Part shown: positions 10,414 to 21,184 of the stretch, one piece after another
Layout: each line of letters begins with the position of its first letter
Position numbering within the stretch: the stretch's first letter is position 1
Assembly: GCA_009746045.1 (NCBI GenBank)
Contig: RPFO01000336.1
Location: 1-47,897 of the forward strand
Direction of reading: 5' to 3'
DNA length: 47,897 bases
Source of the DNA: Mesostigma viride
Lineage: Eukaryota; Streptophyta; Mesostigmatophyceae; Mesostigmatales; Mesostigmataceae
The notes under the pieces: model-generated
The model's input: only the letters and a program-made list of their open reading frames with translations
What the model was told of the DNA's origin: nothing
Database searches by the model: none
Position numbers and translations under genes: made by a program

Positions 10414-13400
10414 CTGCAATATGAGTCACAAGGAAAGTCACACATGAAGTGCAGTTGAGTGGAATCCTCGAGAACGCCATTACCTTACAGTTAGTCGTTC
10501 ATTACCTTACAGTCCTGCCGCTCTTACCGGTGGCTCTCCTCCTTCCCTTGTTCCGGCAAAGAGAACTTGGCTTCATAGGCACCACCATGAATGGGGCACA
10601 GCCTCATGGTTGTTCCAAAGGATTGATACATATTTGTGCCCCACAAAACATCGGATGGTGTGCACAAGGAGCTGCTCATCTGATGCCAAACATGGCCTAC
10701 GTTGCCATGTGCAAAACATCATTTAAATTGTGCCATTACCAGTATATACATGGACACATTGTCATGCCTCGTCGTCAGATGTGGTATACCCCGCATTTTA
10801 CGGGGTAGCTTCCAGACCAACTAGGCAACAACAATAGTAGCATGGACTTGCCGAGTTCGATACATGGCCTGCAAAATACAAGTGCCTTATTGCCTAAACC
10901 AGCACACGCATATTCTACTACAGAAGCCAAAGGTCATGCCTGCATGGGAAACACAACTCCCCACAATAACCACCCTGTCAGATCCCAGGCTGTTGCAGTG
11001 GCGGGGCAACACCCAGCTGAGCTCTGCGCTGGCCTGCTGTCATACTGCTGCAACACGCATCACCTCACTTGCCGCTGTACAGGTACCTCCGCAGACTTTC
11101 GCTGCTTGCAAGGAAACTAGAGGCAGGGCACACCACATGGGGCCCGCATGCATTGGTGTGATGCAAAATCCACTCCTGCAAGAGACGCAGGCATTTGGCT
11201 GTACGGAAGCAGTGGCTGGATTCCGGGAAGAGGAAGGAACAGGCATCCGCACCATCTACATCGGTAGGCCAAGATGAGTATGCTGACATGCTTGGTGCAT
11301 GCCAGCTGCAAGCTTCCCAAAGCACAACAGCTTAGGTTTGAGAGGAGCCGTGTGAAGAATGGCTGCAGCAATAACCGTTTCTACAATCGCGGCATGCAAC
11401 ATCGAATCAAAGAACACAGGCAAATATGTCGTTTCCTGTTAGGCCCCCGTAACATCCCTGGTACATGCCAACGTAGTACATTTCTCGCCAAGGGCAGCAG
11501 AGATATGCAGGGTATTGAGCAAGCTAGTCCAGAGCGGAGCATCACGGTGGGATACCAAGGATACACCCACATCCCCTCACACTCCACAGGGCAGGCCCCA
11601 CTGCTGCATGGCGCCCCGCAGCATACCTGACGGTGATGGTGATGTTTCGGACCTGCACACTCGCAACCAGAAACAGCACAGGTGGGCACAACACGCTCAG
11701 GTCAGGCGCGTCCGAAACACAGGGGCTTTGGTTTGCACAGCTCACTACTGTGGGATGGCACATGACCAACCACGCTCCATCCGTGCGCGGCTTGCTACTG
11801 TGGGATGACCACCTTCCATGACCAACCACCTTCCATGACCAACCACCTTCCATGACCAACCACCTTCCATGACCAACCACCTTCCATGACCAACCACCTT
11901 CCATGACCAACCACCTTCCATGTCCAACCACCTTCCATGACCAACCACCTTCCATGACCAACCACCTTCCATGACCAACCACCTTCCATGACCAACCACC
12001 TTCCATGACCAACCACCTTCCATGACCAACCACCTTCCATGACCAACCACCTTCCATGACCAACCACCTTCCATGACCAACCACCTTCCATGACCAACCA
12101 CCTTCCATGACCAACCACCTTCCATGACCAACCACCTTCCATGACCAACCACCTTCCATGACCAACCACCTTCCATGACCAACCACCTTCCATGACCAAC
12201 CACCTTCCATGACCAACCACCTTCCATGTCCAACCACCTTCCATGACCAACCACCTTCCATGACCAACCACCTTCCATGACCAACCACCTTCCATGACCA
12301 ACCACCTTCCATGACCAACCACCTTCCATGACCAACCACCTTCCATGACCAACCACCTTCCATGACCAACCACCTTCCATGACCAACCACCTTCCATGAC
12401 CAACCACCTTCCATGACCAACCACCTTCCATGACCAACCACCTTCCATGACCAACCACCTTCCATGACCAACCACCTTCCATGACCAACCACCTTCCATG
12501 ACCAACCACCTTCCATGACCAACCACCTTCCATGACCAACCACCTTCCATGACCAACCACCTTCCATGACCAACCACCCTCCATGACCAACCACCTTCCA
12601 TGACCAACCACCCTCCATGACCAACCACCCTCCATAACCAACCACCTTCCATGACCAACCACCTTCCATGACCAACCACCTTCCATGACCAACCACCTTT
12701 CATGACCAACCACCTTCCATGACCAACCACCTTCCATGACCAACCACCTTCCATTACCAACCACCTTCCATGGCCAACCACCTTCCATGACCAACCACCT
12801 TCCATGACCAACCACCTTCCATGACCAACCACCTTCCATGACCAACCACCTTCCATGACCAACCACCTTCCATGACCAACCACCTTCCATGACCAACCAC
12901 CTTCCATGACCAACCACCTTCCATGGCCAACCACCTTCCATGACCAACCACCTTCCATGACCAACCACCTTCCATGACCAACCACCTTCCCTGACCAACC
13001 ACCTTCCCTGACCAACCACCTTCCATGACCAACCACCTTCCATGACCAACCACCTTCCATGACCAACCACCTTCCATGACCAACCACCTTCCATGACCAA
13101 CCACCCTCCATGACCAACCACCTTCCATGTCCAACCACCTTCCATGACCAACCACCCTCCATGACCAACCACCTTCCATGACCAACCACCTTCCATGACC
13201 AACCACCTTCCATGACCAACCACCTTTCATGACCAACCACCTTCCATGACCAACCACCTTCCATGACCAACCACCTTCCATGACCAACCACCTTCCATGG
13301 CCAACCACCTTCCATGACCAACCACCTTCCATGACCAACCACCTTCCATGACCAACCACCTTCCATGACCAACCACCTTCCATGACCAACCACCTTCCAT

Positions 13401-16400
13401 GACCAACCACCTTCCATGACCAACCACCTTCCATGACCAACCACCTTCCATGGCCAACCACCTTCCATGACCAACCACCTTCCATGACCAACCACCTTCC
13501 ATGACCAACCACCTTCCATGACCAACCACCTTCCATGACCAACCACCTTCCATGGCCAACCACCTTCCATGACCAACCACCTTCCATGACCAACCACCTT
13601 CCATGACCAACCACCTTCCATGACCAACCACCTTCCATGACCAACCACCTTCCATGACCAACCACCTTCCATGACCAACCACCTTCCATGACCAACCACC
13701 TTCCATGGCCAACCACCTTCCATGACCAACCACCTTCCATGACCAACCACCTTCCATGACCAACCACCTTCCATGACCAACCACCTTCCATGACCAACCA
13801 CCTTCCATGACCAACCACCTTCCATGACCAACCACCCTCCATGACCAACCACCTTCCATGTCCAACCACCTTCCATGACCAACCACCTTCCATGACCAAC
13901 CACCTTCCATGACCAACCACCTTCCATGACCAACCACCTTCCATGACCAACCACCTTCCATGACCAACCACCTTCCATGACCAACCACCTTCCATGACCA
14001 ACCACCTTCCATGACCAACCACCTTCCATGACCAACCACCTTCCATGACCAACCACCTTCCATGACCAACCACCCTCCATGACCAACCACCTTCCATGTC
14101 CAACCACCTTCCATGACCAACCACCTTCCATGACCAACCACCTTCCATGACCAACCACCTTCCATGACCAACCACCTTCCATGACCAACCACCTTCCATG
14201 ACCAACCACCTTCCATGACCAACCACCTTCCATGACCAACCACCTTCCATGACCAACCACCTTCCATGACCAACCACCTTCCATGACCAACCACCTTCCA
14301 TGACCAACCACCCTCCATGACCAACCACCTTCCATGACCAACCACCTTCCATGACCAACCACCCTCCATGACCAACCACCCTCCATGCCAAGAGAAAGCG
14401 GAACATGTGCACAGAAACAACTTGTTGGTGATCCTCATGACCTTTCCACCGCCACAGCCCCGTGTCTTAACCCCTCATTGGTCCCATTTCAAGCCGAAAA
14501 ATCGGCTGCAAAATGCTAAAGTTGTAAACCACCCCACAGCCAACCTACCAACATACAAGGGCTGTCCTTGGGGGTCAAGCATGTACATGAGTTGCCCTTC
14601 GGGGTGAGCTATCACCACCTCACATATCTGCAGGGTAGGCCATAGAAAACTACCGCCAAAGTTAGGGGGGTCGATACGCGCGTTTTCATTTTTGGTAGAA
14701 TGTACATTTTGAATCTTGGAATAATACCCTGGACACCTACCACCTCAGGGATTGTGAACAATTAGTTGGTGAACAGTTTGAGCCACTGGGGTCATCATTT
14801 GGGTGGGTACACCAGTAGTTATACCCTATACAGCCTGCAGGAGTACCATTGGTAAAAAGCAGCCAAGGTGCACGATCCAAGCAACCAAGGGTCATACTAC
14901 GTCCCAATGTGCCACCAACCATGTCCAATTACTCATTTCCCTTCAAGATTGATTGGCAAACTAAAATGCATAATCACATGCCCTTAATAGATCACCCTAT
15001 AGTGTAGGTGGGACACTGTCCACGCATGAAGGTAATATGTTACGGACACCCTTTACATGGCATGCATTCTAAGTGGCAATGACCAATACACTATTGAGGT
15101 TAAACCTTTTTCAACTTGTTAAAGCAGGAGTACACTAGTCTAAAGCTGGCATTACTTGCCATATGGTGGCCAACCCACATGGTGACACATGCTGACAGTG
15201 GCTACTTTTCACTCACCCGTAGATGCTTGGAAGTGTTATGTGAAGCAGTCGAATACCTCACAAGCATGCAATATGGATGAAGGAGAAGGATAACAAACAT
15301 ATATGGGGATTCCTGGCCTGCGCTGGTTGTCTCATTGATTTACGGGGATTATTAAACCCATACTGCCTCTAAAAATCAGCGCCAGCACACCATGGAAACT
15401 GACAGCGCCTGGGTGCAGCATCTAAGAAGGGTGTTTTAGGGAGGGGCCAGGCAACGGTTCAAAAAACCTATGCCTAGCGTGAAAAGACAGTCCCACACAA
15501 GCTAGAACGTATTGATAAACATCCAATGTGGATAAGGGAGCGATATTTTAGCTTTGCCTGGGATATATGACGTTACCTTGGCCCAGGCATGGCGCAAAAA
15601 ACGGCTCTTTGCGGCACACCAAAAGTGTGCAACAAAGTGAATGGATCCGGCAATTTCTGACCACCTCTGCGTTACGCCGACAATAATGCATGATATTTAT
15701 CACCAAGGAACCCATAAACCATGATCACCTACACTAGGAACCTTTAATGCATGATATTTATCACCAAGGAACCTATAAACCATGATCACCTACACTAGGA
15801 ACCTATAATGCATGATACTTATCACCAAGGAACCCATAAACCATGATCACCTACACTAGGAACCTATAATCATGATACTTATCACGAAGGAACCTATAAA
15901 CCATGATCACCTACACTAGGAACCTATAATCATGATACTTATCACGAAGGAACCTATAAACTCGTCAAACGGCACAGGAAAGGCATTGCTGTCAACGTTT
16001 GCATCGGCCCCCCTGATCGCAGCATTTTCCAGCAAGAACGCTGCCGAAACCTATCAAACGACATTCCCACGAACCAAAAATTCGGCTGTATAATCTTTAG
16101 GACATAAATAGTCTATTTCCTAAGTTTGACCAGCAAATTCGAACTCAAACGTAAATGCCATGCGTAGGCGCAAGCCGCCATGGCCAGGTCGTATTTCTCC
16201 GGAATGCACGTTCTACGTGGAAAACTACCTGTACCCCCCTACCTTTGACGGTCCAGAACACCTATTAAACTTTGTCAAAAGTATGCAAACCCCGGTACCA
16301 CGCTGTGCAGAAACTTAAAAACTTTCGATCTTCTCATCTAAACGTTTCGAGATTCTCAATAGTTTTCGAGCAATTTGGTCCCCCGCGGAGCAGCCGATGC

Positions 16401-16617
16401 ATCAGCTCCAAGTCGATTTTTGGCGGAAAATCGGCTGCCAGACCAATGAGGGGTTAACGCGTGCAGAATGGCAAGAAGCAGATTAATATTGATAGAACAT
16501 GCCTGCCCGCCTGCCTGCCTGCCCCCCCGCCTGCCCGCCTGCCCCCCTGCCTTCCTGCCTGCCTGCCTGCCCCCCCGCCTGCCCGCCTGCCCGCCTGCCG
16601 GCCTGCCCGCCTGCCCG

Positions 16618-16657
<40 letters not shown>

Positions 16658-16705
16658 CCCCCCCGCCTGCCCGCCTGCCCCCCTGCCGGCCTGCCCGCCT
16701 GCCCG

Positions 16706-16745
<40 letters not shown>

Positions 16746-16869
16746 CCCGCCTGCCCGCCTGCCTGCCCGCCTGCCTGCCCGCCTGCCCGCCTGCCTGCCT
16801 GCCCGCCTGCCTGCCTGCCTGCCCCCCCGCCTGCCCGCCTGCCCCCCTGCCGGCCTGCCCGCCTGCCCG

Positions 16870-16905
<36 letters not shown>

Positions 16906-17303
16906 CCCGCCTGCCTGCCCGCCCGCCTGCCCGCCTGCCCACCTGCCCGCCTGCCCACCTGCCCGCCTGACCACCTGACCCCCTGCCCGCCTGCCTGCCT
17001 GCCCGCCTGACCACCTGCACGCCCGCCGGCCTGCCGCCTGCCCGCCTGCCCGCCTGCCGGCCTGCCCGCCTGCCCGCCTGCCCGCCGGCAGGCCGGCCTG
17101 GCGGCCTGGCGGCCTGCCCGCCTGCCCGCCTGCCCGCCTGCCCGCCTGCCCGCCTGCCCGCCTGCCCGCCCGCCTGCCCGCCTGCCTGCCCGCCTGCCCG
17201 CCTGCCTGCCTGCCCGCCTGCCCGCCTGCCTGCCTGCCCGCCTGCCTGCCTGCCTGACCCCCGCCTGCCCGCCTGCCCCCCTGCCGGCCTGCCCGCCTGC
17301 CCG

Positions 17304-17339
<36 letters not shown>

Positions 17340-19795
17340 CCCGCCTGCCTGCCCGCCCGCCTGCCCGCCTGCCCACCTGCCCGCCTGCCCACCTGCCCGC
17401 CTGACCACCTGACCCCCTGCCCGCCTGCCTGCCTGCCCGCCTGACCACCTGCACGCCCGCCGGCCTGCCGCCTGCCCGCCTGCCCGCCTGCCGGCCTGCC
17501 CGCCTGCCCGCCTGCCCGCCGGCAGGCCGGCCTGGCGGCCTGGCGGCCTGCCCGCCTGCCCGCCTGCCCGCCTGCCCGCCTGCCCGCCTGCCCGCCTGCC
17601 CGCCTGCCCGCCTGCCCGCCTGCCCGCCTGCCCGCCTGCCCGCCTGCCCGCCTGCCCGCCTGCCCGCCTGCCCGCCTGCCCGCCTGCGATTGCCACAGCT
17701 ACCTTCTGGCCAGAAATAGCATCTCATGGCAACATGCAGCAGCAGCAAAGGTTGGCACCATCTCCTACCGTGTACTGGTTGGACAGCGGCTGGCTAGCAA
17801 ACTTGGCGTCCACCCCCTGCGTGAACTGCCAGATAAAGTAGGCGACCACCGCCGCGATGGCTGCCCCCGTGAGCGCCCCCCCCACGGTGGCGGGCTTCTC
17901 ATTCTCCTCATCCGCCGCCGGCTGCGAGGAACGGTCTGCCGCGCGCTGCGCCCTGGAGGTATAGTCCTGCGCGCACCACGAGGCGGGCAGGTAGGCGGCT
18001 GGGCAGGCACACGCGTGGTGAGGGCAGGTGTCTTGCGCATGCATGTGGAGGGCGATGGCGTCGTGATGGAACGAAAGGGCGAGGATAGCACACTGCTACA
18101 AGCCTACCCCCAGCTGCTGTTTAATGGGGAAAGGCCATGCACCAAAAGGTCACGAACAGAAGCTCCTCAGCCTCTCAAGGTGCTAAACTACACCTAATAC
18201 GATTTGTCCATAAGCCTTACAAGGGAAGCGGTATCAGCCAGGTCATTCCCTCAACACCACACTCAAATGTAATGCCGTGGCAGGTGGTGGTTCCAGCCAC
18301 GTTGGCAGGGTGGCGCCCCCACGCTATCCATAGAGACTGGCACGCTCTAACGACTGCCACCAGCTGCTCTCTGCAGCAACTATGCAAAGTGTTTGCATGC
18401 CCAGCCGAAAACAAACGCCACGCTGCATACCTAATATTTTCCCTGCATGGAAGCAAGCGCGAGCCCCATGCGGCCAACCACCCCACGAAAGCAAGGGCCA
18501 GACGCACGCGGCCAAACACCCCACGCAAGCAAGGGCCAGACACACGCGGCCAACCACCCCACGCAAGCAAGGGCGAGCCACACGCGGCCAACCACCCCAC
18601 GCAAGCAAGGGCGAGCCACACGCGGCCAAACACCCCACGCAAGCAAGGGCAAGCCACACGCGGCCAAACACCCCACGCAAGCAAGGGCTAGCCAGGGATA
18701 GGCAACCGGAGCAGGAGTGAGGTCACGTTGGCCGCTGCGTCCTGCCAAGTCAGCCCAGTGCCGCCCAGTGCCACCAATGATGCTATTTCCAATCAAGGCA
18801 GCCTAGTTCCGCCCATGATGCAACGTACAATCTCTTGGTCCAGCGACCTAGGCCGGCCATAGCTAACAAGTTCCCCCGAGACAAATGACGGAGAGACAAC
18901 CCTCCCTGCGACCTCCCCGGTTTCGTCCTGCCGCAACCAGCAAGTATCTTGTCTCCAAAGCGCAACCGGCGCCTACCTCTACCAACCAAGCAAAGGCTAC
19001 CTGAAGCAGGAAGATGTTAAGCTAGCAAAAGAGACTTGTCAACACAGATCCAGCAATCAAACCGCGTTCCACTGGTGCCAGGTAGGTAGCCCTCAGGAGG
19101 GTATGTCAATAACCGGGGTCCCTGGGCACATGCGTCAGCATCTCCTAGAAAACTTGTGGGCGATCAGCGATGCGTTAACTTGCTGAGCACTAGGTGCCAA
19201 TAGCTACGGTTGAAGCATACAGCTTGCTGCAACATGCTCAGAAACGCTTATGGGCATAACCATTAGCCCTAAAAGGCGTTACGTAAGAGACCACAGCGGG
19301 AGGACAAACATACTGGCGCGATCATATATGCGACGCACACAGCATACGTCAGCAGACAATTAATGTTCGCGCTAGACTTACCACTGCCCGGGCGTTTGAC
19401 ATCCGTCGCCTCAAAGTACCCGGCAGCAGGATGGCGAGAGCAATCAGTACGCCAAGGCCGATCACCTTCTCGAGCGTGGACACTTCTGGCTCCGGCAATG
19501 CAGCAGCCGCGCCCCCTACTGCGTCCATAATCTCCCAAAGCGGGAGGGTCTGGCTGAATTCGGATGAAATCGAAACCATGCTTTCCATGCCCGCGGCTGC
19601 TTGCGCGGGGACAAATTTAAGTGCTTCCCCCGCGTGTCCCAGGCCGACAGAGAAAGCCGAGCGTCTGGACGGGCGGCCCCAATTAGGTGAAGGCGTAAAC
19701 AAGGTGCGGGCCCTCCTACCCCTTGTAGCCAAGGAAAAGCTCAACGACCCCCGACAACTAGCGGCCAGCACTTGGCTAGCTGTCGAGCAAAGCAT
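10197..19795 (-). CDS. Plastid-targeted DUF3082 membrane protein, four exons
   Basis: The spliced model is 19795-19382, 17966-17769, 11652-11627 and 10413-10197 (855 nt, 284 residues). All junctions are GT-AG and the phases fit. Residues 1-50 are rich in Ser, Ala and Arg without acids (MLCSTASQVLAASCRGSLSF), like a chloroplast presequence. Three hydrophobic segments follow: VIGLGVLIALAILLPGTL, GGALTGAAIAAVVAYFIWQF and TIISGICYLGVFVFGTNAIG. The string from the second segment through FASQPLSNQYT, VRNITITVR and TIISG matches the order I know for DUF3082 proteins of cyanobacteria and plastids. Their function is unknown. The start is ATG 19,795, because upstream only TTG opens the frame. Joining exon 1 to the rest rests on strand, donor and phase, so it is the least certain step. 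The 6.1-kb second intron carries a transposon and two satellites. Confidence 0.75.
11627..11652 (-). CDS. DUF3082 gene, exon 3: 26-nt micro-exon
   Basis: The acceptor GAGTGTGCAG precedes GTCCGAAACATCACCATCAC, and the donor is CAG before GTATGC. It encodes VRNITITV plus two bases of Arg. It supplies exactly the residues and the phase missing between QYT of exon 2 and TIISG of exon 4. Confidence 0.82.
11808..14387. repeat. 17-bp minisatellite, about 150 units
   Basis: The unit is CCAACCACCTTCCATGA with sporadic variants (CCATGGCC, CCATGTCC, CCCTGACC, CACCCTCC). It lies in intron 2 of the DUF3082 gene. On the minus (sense) strand it is G-rich and open in all three frames, which produces meaningless ORFs of up to 863 codons. 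Confidence 0.97.
14471..16453 (+). mobile_element. Non-autonomous piggyBac-like element (MITE), complete copy 2
   Basis: It is flanked by TTAA on both sides (14,467-14,470 and 16,454-16,457). Perfect 13-bp inverted ends are CCCCTCATTGGTC and GACCAATGAGGGG. A hairpin AGCCGA-AAAA-TCGGCT lies just inside the left end (about 14,494-14,509), and a related AAAATCGGCTGCC lies inside the right end. The 1,983-bp body has no transposase. TTAA target and short terminal repeat point to piggyBac-type mobilisation, but its ends differ from those of the piggyBac element at 2125-5460, so that enzyme need not be its driver. It sits inside intron 2 of the DUF3082 gene. Confidence 0.85.
15686..15962. repeat. 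61-bp tandem repeat inside the MITE, about 4.5 units
   Basis: ATGATCACCTACACTAGGAA recurs with a 61-bp step, for example at 15,721 and 15,782. Copy 1 of the element has no such expansion at the matching place (about 820-870). Confidence 0.85.
16500..17688. repeat. GCCT/GCCC tetranucleotide-derived satellite
   Basis: A degenerate array of GCCTGCCC and GCCTGCCT units starts about 45 bp right of the MITE target site, within intron 2 of the DUF3082 gene. A segment containing CCACCTGACCCCCTGCCCGC occurs twice, about 434 bp apart (near 16,970 and 17,404), so larger blocks were duplicated too. Long ORFs across it are artefacts. Confidence 0.95.
17769..17966 (-). CDS. DUF3082 gene, exon 2
   Basis: The acceptor is GTGCGCGCAG before GACTATACC; the donor is TACACG before GTAGGA. 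It has 66 codons in phase 0 at both ends: an acidic linker (PAADEENEKPA), the second membrane segment and FASQPLSNQYT. Confidence 0.8.
18470..18690. repeat. 38-bp minisatellite, about 6 units
   Basis: CACGCGGCCAACCACCCCAC recurs at 38-bp steps (for example CACACGCGG at 18,541 and 18,579) in intron 1 of the DUF3082 gene. Confidence 0.92.
19382..19795 (-). CDS. DUF3082 gene, exon 1 with plastid presequence
   Basis: It has 138 codons: a Ser/Arg-rich presequence, a segment with LPLWEIMDAVGGAAAALPEP and the first membrane segment. The donor is GCAGTG before GTAAGT (intron starts 19,381), phase 0. It could instead belong to a different short gene, but no better acceptor partner was seen. Confidence 0.62.
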
Positions 19796-21106
19796 CTTTA
19801 GCACGCGTTTCAAAAAAAAAAAGCCTTTCTGCTGCCTCTAACTAGAACGCTTTGTTTGGATTGAAGCGGACCGCGACAATATTATAAGACCGAATCCCGC
19901 GGGAAGAATTTCCAGCGGTGATTCGTGCTTTCCAAAAGTGCGATTGCTGTGTCTGCGATCCCCGGGCCACCTATCCTTCAGTGTGTTTTAAAGCAAGTCG
20001 ACCGGGCACTTGGGCAGACTGCCAGTTGGCACTTGGCAGCCATGGATAAGCATGGATATATGAGATTGCTCACGTCTTTGTGCTCAGCTTAGTCAGCTGT
20101 GGGCGCGAGATGGCTTCAGCAACCCAAGTCAGCACGAACAAGGGCAATTCTCCCAGGGTCCCCCCTCGACTGCCCAAGCAGACATCGAAAAATGCCGCCA
20201 AAGCTGCACCGGTTGCGTATTAAGAAGTTACACTGACGATCTTGCGTTGGACCAGGTTGGACAGGAAATTTACCCACACGACACGACGTTGAACACGAGT
20301 TGTCAACCCATAATTCCGTGTCCTTGCTGCCTAGTAGGGCGGGCATTACATTAGTCCAACTGTATGTAGTCAAGTGTGCTTTCCTTATTTCGTCAACTTC
20401 ACTGATGCTTTGCTGGTACTTTGGTTGAATTAAATCCACAAGCCCTTTCGCGATTCAAGATTGCATCCGAAATGCTGCATTCATGAGGTGCATGCAAGAA
20501 ACTACTTATCTATAATTTTACCCTCCTGTTGAAGGCACTGCCTGCACTCAGAGGCCGAAGTCTCTCTGGATAAACGAAAATTGCAAACAAGAGATTACGC
20601 TGCATGGCGAGCAAGCAACGTAAGCTTCTGCGCCCGGTGTTCTGCGATGGTGACCTTCCATAATAATCAGGAAGATGTGATTATGAGATAAATAAAACTG
20701 CCGATTACAATGGCGCGGCACTTGACGACACAACACCGAAGCGGTTTCCCAACCTGTCCACCTGTTGCTGAGCTTCATGGCAAAGCTCGGCAGGAATGCC
20801 AAGATTACATGAAATCGTCGCAGTGTTATGGGATATTTCGACGCTATATTTCGATGCTGCCAATGCACGATCTGTGTGCAGGAGATCAATCGTCACCATA
20901 CTGATTGCAAGGGGATCCAAAGTCGACGTGATGAAACCTGGCGAGGGCCAGAAAAAGCAAGATAATATTTGCTATCTGTTACCATCACGAGCTATGGCAA
21001 GGTTCCCGTCGTGGACGGATTCGATTATGGTTTGCGTAACTTTTTCCATAAGCTAGGGAATACGGAGACGATTGCTGCCGCCAAACGGACTCAAACATTC
21101 TTGAAG
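19796..21106. promoter_or_regulatory. Divergent intergenic region
   Basis: 1.3 kb separates the start of the minus-strand DUF3082 gene from the start of the plus-strand calpain gene, so it should hold both promoters. No TATA box or known element stands out. The small ORFs in it (20,116-20,920) have no recognisable content. Confidence 0.4.
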
Positions 21107-21184
21107 ATGGCAACTCCAAATGAGACGGACGTCGACGCGCTTGTGCAGGCGGCTATCTGCTATGACAATGCCGGGAAGCCCGAG
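21107..21184 (+). CDS. CAPN7: Calpain-7 exon 1 (first half of MIT domain)
   Basis: It starts at ATG in AAGATGGC and ends CCCGAG before GTATGT, giving 26 codons. The MIT helix would start only a few residues after this Met, which supports the start. Confidence 0.8.

Noticed and set aside
10842-11371. Overlapping ORFs on both strands
   Set aside because: They fall in intron 3 of the DUF3082 gene and show no domain or splice signals of their own.
11808-14387. CRISPR array
   Set aside because: Units are contiguous, with no unique spacers, in a eukaryotic intron; no cas genes.
11542-14438. Minus-strand ORFs of 384-863 codons rich in WKVVGHGRWLVMEGG
   Set aside because: They arise from the 17-bp repeat, which is open in all three frames. 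No start context, domain or splice support.
16356-17748. ORFs reading QAGRRAGG or LPACLPA
   Set aside because: Translation of the GCCT/GCCC satellite on both strands; no unique sequence.
18217-18796. ORFs over the 38-bp repeat
   Set aside because: Low-complexity translation on both strands, inside an intron of the DUF3082 gene.
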